21,323 bases of DNA from Eshraghiella sp045129695 (GTDB lineage Bacteria > Bacillota > Clostridia > Lachnospirales > Lachnospiraceae). Where the stretch lies: the NCBI GenBank assembly GCA_045129695.1, contig JBGVJZ010000010.1, forward strand, positions 1 to 21,323, given 5' to 3'. Shown here piece by piece: positions 14,585-21,323 of the stretch (position 1 is the first letter of the stretch; every line of letters starts with the position of its first letter). Below the pieces are notes generated by a model that worked only from the letters and a program-made list of their open reading frames with translations, searched no databases and had not been told where the DNA came from. The translations under genes and the position numbers were made by a program.

Positions 14585-14593
14585 ATTATATCA
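14585..14593 (-). promoter_or_regulatory. extended -10 promoter of the NSS transporter gene
   Basis: On the minus strand TGA-TATAAT (complement of 14585-14593) is a perfect extended -10 located about 55 bases before the start codon. The -35 region is poor. Confidence 0.5.
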
Positions 14594-14630
14594 CATTTTT
14601 TCATATCAGAATAGTATTAAAAATAAAACT

Positions 14631-15302
14631 TTACTTATTTTGGACTATTTTCCCGTCCTTTAAAACTAGTACTCTTGTCGCCATTTTGGTCAAATCCTTA
14701 TCATGAGTAATTACAAGCATGGATTTTCCATATTTCTTTACACTGTCAATCATAAGCTCCATAACATGATTTCCATTATCAGAATCAAGATTACCCGTCG
14801 GCTCGTCCGCCAAAATAATACTCGGCTTGTTAACCAAAGCTCTGGCAATGGCAACACGCTGCTGTTGTCCTCCTGATAGTTTAGATGGTAACTCAGTGCA
14901 TTTATCTGATATTTCCAATGTTTTTAAAATATCCATAACATATTCCTTGTCTATTGATTTCTTATCAAGTCTTAAAGGCATAACAACATTTTCCCACACA
15001 GAAAGCACCGGAATTAATTGAAAAGACTGAAACACAAAGCCTATAGTATTTCTTCTATATTCAGCAAGTTTTTTTTCATTCTTTTCACGTAATTTTTCAC
15101 CAAGCACTTTAACTTCCCCACTGTCGTATGATTCAAGACCACCAATTATATTAAGAAGTGTGCTTTTGCCCGAACCACTTTTACCCAATACTACAACAAT
15201 CTCATTGTCATTAATCGTCAAATTCAACCCTTTAAGCACTTCATTATTCACACTTCCGTTCGTGTATGTTTTTTTCAAATCTCTTATTTCTATAATTGAC
15301 AT
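14631..15302 (-). CDS. ABC transporter ATP-binding protein (LolD/MacB-like)
   Basis: A 223-aa ATPase of the LolD/MacB/FtsE group that drives FtsX-type permeases. All nucleotide-binding motifs are intact: Walker A GKSGSGKST (40-48), the Q-loop in FVFQSFQLIP, signature LSGGQQQRVAIARAL, Walker B IILADEPTGNLDS and the H-loop VITHD. GAGGAG at 15309-15314 gives the start and overlaps the stop codon of the permease gene, so the two are translationally linked. Such ATPases power export of peptides or lipoproteins or transmit force across the membrane rather than import nutrients. No obvious terminator follows the stop at 14631. Confidence 0.93.
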   Translation of the reverse strand: MSIIEIRDLKKTYTNGSVNNEVLKGLNLTINDNEIVVVLGKSGSGKSTLLNIIGGLESYDSGEVKVLGEKLREKNEKKLAEYRRNTIGFVFQSFQLIPVLSVWENVVMPLRLDKKSIDKEYVMDILKTLEISDKCTELPSKLSGGQQQRVAIARALVNKPSIILADEPTGNLDSDNGNHVMELMIDSVKKYGKSMLVITHDKDLTKMATRVLVLKDGKIVQNK

Positions 15303-15313
15303 AACAATCTCCT

Positions 15314-17704
15314 CTATTCACAGCCAAGCATCTCTGATACACTAACTCTCATACTTTTATGTATTTTGATTGCAAAAAATAATATCAAAACAACCATTAA
15401 TAATATGTTCAAAATAAATCCCCACCATCCAATTCCGATTTCTTCTCTAATTTTCAGGTATGCCATCACGCTAACAGGCGTTACAATAATCAGTGATACT
15501 ATACTTGCCCTAATTTCCAAAAGCACCAATTCATATATCAGTGACTTTTCTAAAAAACATTTCTGAGCCCCGATACTCATAAGCATTCCAAGCTCACGTT
15601 TTCGCAGAGCAAAATTTTCTTCATTCATATTCTGTACAAGGAAAACACTTAATACAAACACTCCTAATGACAAGACAAATAAAATTGAAATTACTCCTAT
15701 TACCTGTTCCTGCAACCTGTTTTTTTCACTTTCAAGATTAATAACCGTAGACAATGTATTACTCACTATATCAAAACATTGTTCTGCTACTGTTTCTGTG
15801 TCCACACAATCTATTAATAATGATGTATATGTATCAATTGAACCAAATATTTCTAATGCAATTGCTTCATTAATAATTACGAAATCCGTTCCAACGCTTT
15901 CCGGCGCAAAAGTCTGAGTCTCAAATTCTATCCATTGATTAATAGAAATTTCTTTTATACCTTCTACAGCCGCAGGAAAACAATATTCTGCATTTTCAAT
16001 AGTCTTCAGATTAATTGAATCAATCTTTTCCGATTCCTGATAAATCTGACAGGCAAAAAAATCATTTTTATCCGGCTTCTTTATGTCATTATATTTACAA
16101 AACTGCTCAATCAACTCATCAGAATAAATAATCAAACCGATATTTTCATCTGATAATCCATATATCTCCGTACTCCAATAAACAGAGTCAACTTTATCTA
16201 ATTTCTCAATATTCTGTTTAGTCTCCGACGATATCCAAAATGGTGAAAGTTCTTCGCTTCCTTCTATTATAGCCTGACTTAATGCGGAATGATAATTTCC
16301 GGAGTTTATTCTTAATGTGGCTATTGATACTGATGAATTCAAAATTGAATTCCAATCAATTGATGCTGCTAAATTGCCAATTACAGTTACTACAATTGAT
16401 ACTATTGAGAGAACAATTACAATAAGATTATTTCTGCTTTTATTTCTGATAATATTATTTTGTGCCACAAAAAAAGCCAAATTATCTATTTTATCCGTTG
16501 AAACTTTATTTTCTCTATTTAAAGCACTCACTGAATCTTTATTTTTTATTTGCATCATTTCCAACGGACCTGTTCTCAACATAGTAAAATAAACTATCAA
16601 CATTGAAATCAAAATCGCCACAAACAATAACACAACCGTTACAGCTATAACCCAAATTGGAACCGTATATTCCTCAACTTCAACAAAAAGATTCAATAAT
16701 TTCAATATAAATGCTGCTCCAATGCATTTTCCCAAAACAATACCCAAAATTGCACCTGTTAAACCACAAAAGGTTTCCTGTACAAAAAGCAATTGTAATA
16801 TTTGAGTTTTAGCAGCTCCTATACATCGTATCATTCCAAACTGCTCATAGCTTTTATTTAAAAATAACGTTAAAGTACTGTAAACTATTAAGAACAATGA
16901 TACAAAAGCAAATACAATCATAACTGCAAATGGAACTATTGCAGATGAATACATATTTTCAGAATCATTTGTTAACTCATTGTTATAATATGAATTAAGC
17001 CTGCAATTTTGAATTTTTCCTTTACATTCATTAATACATGCAAGCAAATCAATCAGCTCTTTTTCTATTGATTTCAATGTTCTGTTTTGTGCTTTTGTAA
17101 TTAGTATATCGCCTTGTTCTAATATAAAGTTTTCCTCTTCAGTAATATTTTTAGCCGCGTTAAACGTAATATACACATTGCAATAAACATTATCTCCACT
17201 GTTATAGGCAATACCTGACACAAGAAATTCCCTCTTACATGTATGACCATAATTATCAGTAAATTCAACTACTATTGATTCCCCCAATTTACAATCTTTC
17301 ATCAAACGGTAATTTTCATCTATACATATTTCATTATCATTTTGTGGAAAATTTCCTTCCACTAAAGAAAAATCAGAGAAGCTCTCCGGTGATTTACTAT
17401 AACCTGTTACAGTCAGAAACATCTCCTTTGTGTCAATTTGAGAAGTCGCAACTTCTCTGCTATAAATAGTGGAATATCCCAGTTCTTCCATCTTATCAGA
17501 TACATAAATAACATTTTCTTCTTCATCCATATAATATGTATCATACTTTGGTCCTTTTGAAAAAATACTCTCCAATCTATTAACCAATACACCACAGCAT
17601 TGAAACAGAAAAAAAATTGTTGCGACTGACAGTGCAATTCCCATTACTACAGTAAAAATATGTTTTTTATTTCCTTTAATAAAAGCCAAAGCAATTCGTA
17701 GCAT
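15314..17704 (-). CDS. ABC permease with two FtsX-like domains
   Basis: A 796-aa MacB/LolE-superfamily permease. An N-terminal helix (about 16-40) is followed by a large extracytoplasmic domain (about 45-250) and a first FtsX block (about 258-380, FGMIRCIGAAKTQILQLLFV and three helices). A further single helix (about 437-460), a second extracytoplasmic domain (about 465-680) and a second FtsX block (about 685-790, RKRELGMLMSIGAQKCFLEKSL) complete it. The layout, 4+4 helices in one chain, is that of Gram-positive peptide or lipoprotein exporters, pairing with the adjacent ATPase. GAGGG at 17709-17713 supports the start. The gene looks visibly richer in A/T codons than the transporters next to it, which could indicate a separate origin; I did not measure this. 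Confidence 0.88.
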   Translation of the reverse strand: MLRIALAFIKGNKKHIFTVVMGIALSVATIFFLFQCCGVLVNRLESIFSKGPKYDTYYMDEEENVIYVSDKMEELGYSTIYSREVATSQIDTKEMFLTVTGYSKSPESFSDFSLVEGNFPQNDNEICIDENYRLMKDCKLGESIVVEFTDNYGHTCKREFLVSGIAYNSGDNVYCNVYITFNAAKNITEEENFILEQGDILITKAQNRTLKSIEKELIDLLACINECKGKIQNCRLNSYYNNELTNDSENMYSSAIVPFAVMIVFAFVSLFLIVYSTLTLFLNKSYEQFGMIRCIGAAKTQILQLLFVQETFCGLTGAILGIVLGKCIGAAFILKLLNLFVEVEEYTVPIWVIAVTVVLLFVAILISMLIVYFTMLRTGPLEMMQIKNKDSVSALNRENKVSTDKIDNLAFFVAQNNIIRNKSRNNLIVIVLSIVSIVVTVIGNLAASIDWNSILNSSVSIATLRINSGNYHSALSQAIIEGSEELSPFWISSETKQNIEKLDKVDSVYWSTEIYGLSDENIGLIIYSDELIEQFCKYNDIKKPDKNDFFACQIYQESEKIDSINLKTIENAEYCFPAAVEGIKEISINQWIEFETQTFAPESVGTDFVIINEAIALEIFGSIDTYTSLLIDCVDTETVAEQCFDIVSNTLSTVINLESEKNRLQEQVIGVISILFVLSLGVFVLSVFLVQNMNEENFALRKRELGMLMSIGAQKCFLEKSLIYELVLLEIRASIVSLIIVTPVSVMAYLKIREEIGIGWWGFILNILLMVVLILFFAIKIHKSMRVSVSEMLGCE

Positions 17705-17739
17705 AACACCCTCACAAAATTCTTTCAGCTATTTTAACT

Positions 17740-19353
17740 TTAGTTCATTCCGCTCTGTATCTGTTTGTCTATTTCGTCATAATTGAATACATCACGAACT
17801 TTTCTATAGCATGCGGTGTATCCGCCCTCTGCCTTATATCTCCATCCTATACTGTATGGAGTAGCGTTATTATCCGCCAATGGCTCATAAGTTACAATAC
17901 AATTTGGATGCTGTTCTTTAATCTTAGCCCAGTCATCTGCGGTGAAACCTACACGATTACCTGAATTAACATAACTAAGCTGCTCTAATGCAAGATTCTT
18001 AACCGGTGACAGATCAGCAACTCTTGTATGTCCAAGATTAAGGTTCTTAAGTCCTGTACACTGTGCAAGCGGAGTAATATCCGTAAGCCATCCGCACCAT
18101 GCAAGCTCAAGGAACTCTAACTTCTTGCAGTTAGCAAGCGGCGACACATCTGTAATAGGACTTCCTGATAAAATGGCAATCTCCAAATCAGGCATATAGC
18201 CTAAGAAGCTAAGGTCTTTCATGTCAGTATTATGACCTAAATCCACATATTTAACCTTGGTAAGATATTTAAAAGGACCACTATTACTGTCATCCACATG
18301 ATATACCGCTCTGAGGACTGTAGTATCTGTGAGCCAGCTTCTCTGCCATGAATAGATACGCCATACAACCTCTGTACGGCCTGCATAGGTATCTCTAATT
18401 CCTGCAACGACTTCATTGCTGAGTCCACAGCCATCCAGTTTGAAATATGTACATTTTGTAAGAATATCAAGTGATTCCCTGATTGCCTGTTCCCCTGCAT
18501 CACCAATATTAACATTTACAAAGGATACAGTATTACTAAGTGTTGACAATGTTTTTCCATACAAAGAAAAAGAATAATCAAAAATCACATTTGGAGCTGC
18601 CTGCTGAAGCTTCTTAACATCTGCTTTAGTAAGACTGCTGTTAAGCTTAACCACACAGGTTCCGGTTAATGCCTTAGCATCTTCAACCGCACTGTCAATC
18701 TGTGCTGAATCAATATTAGTCCAGTCATATACCGGCCAGCTTGAATTAAGTTCAATTTTGGTATCCGTTATTACCTCAGGAGCCGGTGCAGGTGCAGGTG
18801 TAGGTGCCTCTGTTTCAGGCTCAGGTACAGTATATTTAACTGCCACTTCTGTATATGTATCTCTAAGCTCTTTAATCTGAGCCTCTGTTAATCCGGTATT
18901 ATTAAAGGTTACTGCCGCAACATTTGGAAGATATTTCAGATTGTCCTTCAATACGGCATAATCAAACTGTTCGTCCGTCAACTCCAGTGAAATTACATCA
19001 TTACTGATATCTGTTGCACCTATGGATACGGTGTAAATCACGGTAACATCAGGATGCTTATCCATGTATTCAAGAATAGCATCATAGCAAAGGCTTCCGG
19101 TTAAATCAGCTTTTTTGAGATTAGGATATTCCTCCAGCTGTGAAATTGTATCCTCTGTCACTACAATAATCAATTCCTCATCAAGCTTAACCGGCTCTGT
19201 CGGAGCAGGTGTAGTCTCCTGTGGAATTGTTTCCTGTGCAGATGTTGTTGGATTATCTGTCTTACCGGTGCTGTTGCCACAACCACTAACCACTATCATA
19301 GCTGCAACCGACAATGCCACAGCTCTGCTTACTATACTATATTTTGATTTCAA
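17740..19353 (-). CDS. leucine-rich-repeat lipoprotein
   Basis: An exported lipoprotein of about 537 aa. The likely start is TTG at 19353, because GGAGGG lies 8 bases before it. The upstream in-frame ATG at 19368 would place that same GGAGGG inside the coding region. From the TTG, a basic N-terminus and hydrophobic segment end in VVSGC with Cys25 lipidated. There are two Pro/Thr linkers (about 30-55 and 178-198, the latter PTPAPAPAPE). Residues about 360-460 contain internalin-like leucine-rich repeats: YVDLGHNTDMKDLSFLGYM, LAILSG-type strands (ILSGSPITDVSPL), LELAWCGWLTDITPL and NLNLGHTRVADLSPV. It probably binds a partner at the cell surface. It is 35 bases upstream of the ABC permease with no terminator between them, suggesting an operon. 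Function unknown. Confidence 0.85.
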   Translation of the reverse strand: MKSKYSIVSRAVALSVAAMIVVSGCGNSTGKTDNPTTSAQETIPQETTPAPTEPVKLDEELIIVVTEDTISQLEEYPNLKKADLTGSLCYDAILEYMDKHPDVTVIYTVSIGATDISNDVISLELTDEQFDYAVLKDNLKYLPNVAAVTFNNTGLTEAQIKELRDTYTEVAVKYTVPEPETEAPTPAPAPAPEVITDTKIELNSSWPVYDWTNIDSAQIDSAVEDAKALTGTCVVKLNSSLTKADVKKLQQAAPNVIFDYSFSLYGKTLSTLSNTVSFVNVNIGDAGEQAIRESLDILTKCTYFKLDGCGLSNEVVAGIRDTYAGRTEVVWRIYSWQRSWLTDTTVLRAVYHVDDSNSGPFKYLTKVKYVDLGHNTDMKDLSFLGYMPDLEIAILSGSPITDVSPLANCKKLEFLELAWCGWLTDITPLAQCTGLKNLNLGHTRVADLSPVKNLALEQLSYVNSGNRVGFTADDWAKIKEQHPNCIVTYEPLADNNATPYSIGWRYKAEGGYTACYRKVRDVFNYDEIDKQIQSGMN

Positions 19354-19387
19354 TATATTACCCTCCATTTAAAAATTTATTTTAAAT

Positions 19388-19417
19388 ATTATACAACACA
19401 ATACTATTTATTGTAAA
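19388..19417 (-). promoter_or_regulatory. promoter of the LRR lipoprotein / ABC operon
   Basis: On the minus strand TTTACA (complement of 19412-19417), an 18-base spacer and a perfect TATAAT (19388-19393), 34 bases from the preferred TTG start. This places the promoter just outside the adjacent insertion sequence. Confidence 0.6.
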
Positions 19418-19488
19418 GAAAAATGCCACCTATGATAGGAATCGTCTTTGCGCGGGAGTTTGACAGTTGAATATTAGAAAAAGTAGTT

Positions 19489-19515
19489 GCAGGTATTGAT
19501 TTACCTGCATTTTTT
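19489..19515 (+). terminator. hairpin terminator upstream of the transposase gene
   Basis: GCAGGTA (19489-19495), a 6-base loop and TACCTGC (19502-19508) are followed by A and T6 (19510-19515). Terminators at the left end of insertion sequences commonly shield the transposase gene from outside transcription. It probably belongs to the element rather than to a host gene, since the neighbour on the left is on the minus strand. Confidence 0.6.
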
Positions 19516-19570
19516 GCGTCAAATTTTCTGTTTTATTTAGTAGTAGTTGGTGGTAATTTTTAAAGAAGTA

Positions 19571-19579
19571 TGGTATACT
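19571..19579 (+). promoter_or_regulatory. extended -10 promoter of the transposase gene
   Basis: TGG-TATACT is a good extended -10, 20 bases before the ATG and just upstream of GGAGG at 19591-19595. No convincing -35 is present. Confidence 0.45.
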
Positions 19580-19599
19580 AAAAGAAAAACGGAGGAATT

Positions 19600-21323
19600 A
19601 TGAGAGTAACAACGACCAAATCGAAAAATTCAGAATCCTTTTATATCACCAAAAGTTTTAAAAACAGCAAAGGAAAAAGTACTTCTACCACTGTCAGAAA
19701 ATTAGGCGTGCTTAATGAATTATTAAAAGAACATGGACCAACACGTGATGACGTTATGGCTTGGGCACGTGAAGAAGCCCGACTCGAAACGGAAAAATAT
19801 AAAAAAGAGCAGGATGAGAAATCTGTCCGGATAACATTTCATGCTGACCGAAAACTTGATTACGACCAGCAAAAACTTTATTGTGGTGGATATCTCTTTC
19901 TCCAATACATTTACTATGGCTTGCAGCTGGACAAAACCTGCCGTAAGATTCAAGATAAATATGATTTTAAATTCGATATAAATGCCATTCTGTCTGATCT
20001 CGTTTATAACAGAGTTCTTGATCCCACAAGCAAACGCTCAGCATTTAAGATGGCACAGGATTTTCTTGAGCCACCTACATACGAACTTCATGATGTTTAC
20101 CGTGCTTTAAGTATTCTTGCAAAAGAATCCGACCTTATACAGACCGATTGTTATAAAAACAGCAGCTTTCTTTACAATCGTGATTCAAGGATTCTTTATT
20201 ATGACTGTTCAAATTTTTATTTTGAGATTGATCAGGAGGATGGCAAAAAGAAATATGGCAAGAGTAAAGAGCATCGCCCGAATCCGATTGTACAGATGGG
20301 ACTTTTTATGGATAGAGACGGAATTCCTCTTGCATTTTCCATTTTCCCGGGAAATGAAAATGAACAGCCTTCCCTTAAACCACTTGAAACCAAGGTTATA
20401 CAACAGATGGGCTGCGATAAATTTATATACTGCAGTGATGCCGGCCTTGCTTCCCAGGCTAACAGAAGGCTTAATCATACGGCTAACAGGTCATTTATTG
20501 TCACACAATCAATAAGGAAATTAAAGTCAGAATACAAAGAGGATGCTTTAAAGAAAACAGGGTTTAGAAGGCTCTCCGACCGGAAACCTGTTGATATTGA
20601 AAACCTTGAAAATGAAGATAGCAGCGAACTCTATTATAAAGAAATTCCATATATCAGTGGTGATATCGACCAACTGCTCATTATCACATATTCTCCTAAA
20701 TTCGCAGAATATCAGAAACGAATACGTGATGCGCAGGTTGAACGTGCAGAAGCTATGATTAAAAGCGGGAAACTCAAAAAGAACCGCAAGAATCCTAATG
20801 ATCCGGCTAGGTTTGTCGAAAAACTGGCCGTTACCCGGGATGGAGAAAAGGCCGACATCAGGTACTATCTGGACGAAGACAAAATTGCAAATGAAGAAAT
20901 GTATGATGGTCTCTATGCTGTATGCACGGATCTTATCGACGATGATGTAAGTGAAATTTTAAAAGTAAGTGAAGGACGCTGGCAGATAGAAGAATGTTTC
21001 AGAATTATGAAAACAGATTTTTCAGCAAGACCTGTATATCTACAGCGCGATGAACGGATTACTGCACATTTTCTAATATGCTTCCTTGCTCTGCTGTCAT
21101 ACAGATTGTTAGAGAAAAAACTGGATGATAAATATACCTGCGAAGAAATTCTGACTACCTTAAAGAAAATGAATTTTGCCAGCATTGAAGAACAGGGCTT
21201 TATGCCCCTTTACAGACGGACAAAACTTACAGATAATCTTCATGATATATGTGGTTTTAACACTGATTATCAATTCATTACAAAACGGAAGATGAAAGAA
21301 ATTCAAAAAATTAGCAAAGGGAG
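19600..21323 (+). CDS. IS1634-family (IS4 superfamily) transposase, runs off the window
   Basis: From ATG 19600 (GGAGG at 19591-19595) the frame stays open for 574 codons to the last base, so the gene is 3'-truncated by the window edge. The N-terminal part (SKNSESFYITKSFKNSKGKS) and KLGVLNEL match the start of IS1634-type transposases. The DDE triad is visible: Asp202 in LYYDCSNFYFE, Asp280 in FIYCSDAGLAS and Glu464 in GRWQIEECFRIMK. Arg460, Glu464 and Lys471 keep the R-(3)-E-(6)-K spacing of the IS4 signature, while the usual Tyr position (457) is Ser. The family is normally about 550-600 aa, so only a few residues are missing. Left inverted repeat and target duplication could not be defined with the right end absent. 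The gene appears intact and possibly active. Confidence 0.92.
   Translation, partial: MRVTTTKSKNSESFYITKSFKNSKGKSTSTTVRKLGVLNELLKEHGPTRDDVMAWAREEARLETEKYKKEQDEKSVRITFHADRKLDYDQQKLYCGGYLFLQYIYYGLQLDKTCRKIQDKYDFKFDINAILSDLVYNRVLDPTSKRSAFKMAQDFLEPPTYELHDVYRALSILAKESDLIQTDCYKNSSFLYNRDSRILYYDCSNFYFEIDQEDGKKKYGKSKEHRPNPIVQMGLFMDRDGIPLAFSIFPGNENEQPSLKPLETKVIQQMGCDKFIYCSDAGLASQANRRLNHTANRSFIVTQSIRKLKSEYKEDALKKTGFRRLSDRKPVDIENLENEDSSELYYKEIPYISGDIDQLLIITYSPKFAEYQKRIRDAQVERAEAMIKSGKLKKNRKNPNDPARFVEKLAVTRDGEKADIRYYLDEDKIANEEMYDGLYAVCTDLIDDDVSEILKVSEGRWQIEECFRIMKTDFSARPVYLQRDERITAHFLICFLALLSYRLLEKKLDDKYTCEEILTTLKKMNFASIEEQGFMPLYRRTKLTDNLHDICGFNTDYQFITKRKMKEIQKISKG

Larger units (their letters stand above)
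19369..19599. other. intergenic region: left end of insertion sequence
   Basis: These 231 bases contain the minus-strand promoter of the LRR lipoprotein gene, a short palindrome CCTATGATAGG (19429-19439), the hairpin terminator at 19489-19515 and the transposase promoter. The left boundary of the insertion sequence should lie between about 19418 and 19489, but without the right end I cannot identify the terminal inverted repeat. Confidence 0.45.

Noticed and set aside
14631..17704. Bacitracin-resistance BceAB-type transporter
   Set aside because: The permease has two FtsX blocks with extracytoplasmic domains in both halves and no adjacent BceRS two-component genes. A MacB/LolE-like exporter fits better.

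Overview
The window looks like chromosomal DNA of a low-GC, Gram-positive anaerobe of the class Clostridia, most plausibly a gut Lachnospiraceae. The grounds are strong GGAGG-type ribosome binding sites, lipoproteins and membrane-anchored exported proteins without outer-membrane features, an AgcS and an NSS sodium symporter, a formate/nitrite (FNT) transporter, HypB, a starch-binding surface protein and an IS1634-type transposase. This assignment is inference from gene content; there is no rRNA or other phylogenetic marker beyond truA.

Left part (1-5305): a CAP-domain lipoprotein with a PTTQ-repeat linker (+) faces a two-gene operon on the minus strand, a secreted metallophosphoesterase followed with an 8-bp overlap by a YibE/F membrane protein. 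truA (+) diverges from that operon.

Middle part (5302-13092): an AgcS-type sodium:amino-acid symporter (-) converges on truA with overlapping stop codons. Next on the minus strand is hypB, then a membrane-anchored CBM26-like starch-binding protein ending at a strong terminator. Divergent from hypB is an aldehyde/alcohol operon (+): a frameshifted, N-terminally short MarR-like remnant with a good promoter and a perfect palindromic operator candidate, then an iron-dependent alcohol dehydrogenase and a class-3-type aldehyde dehydrogenase. Between the aldehyde dehydrogenase and the convergent FNT gene sits a 1138-bp insertion unit carrying an Rpn-family PD-(D/E)XK nuclease pseudogene. It is bracketed by 61-bp direct repeats that copy the last codons and terminator of the aldehyde dehydrogenase gene. 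The Rpn gene is broken by an amber codon exactly where the catalytic glutamate is expected.

Right part (13162-21323): an NSS-family sodium symporter (-), then a probable three-gene minus-strand operon in the order leucine-rich-repeat lipoprotein, two-FtsX-domain ABC permease, LolD/MacB-type ATPase. This may be a lipoprotein-assisted ABC export or mechanotransmission module. The window ends inside an IS1634/IS4-superfamily transposase (+) whose reading frame is open from 19600 to the last base.

The most unusual observations are the 61-bp duplication around the Rpn element, the active-site nonsense mutation, and the decayed MarR gene that keeps its promoter and operator candidate. I see no CRISPR array, tRNA, rRNA or clear phage or defence island.
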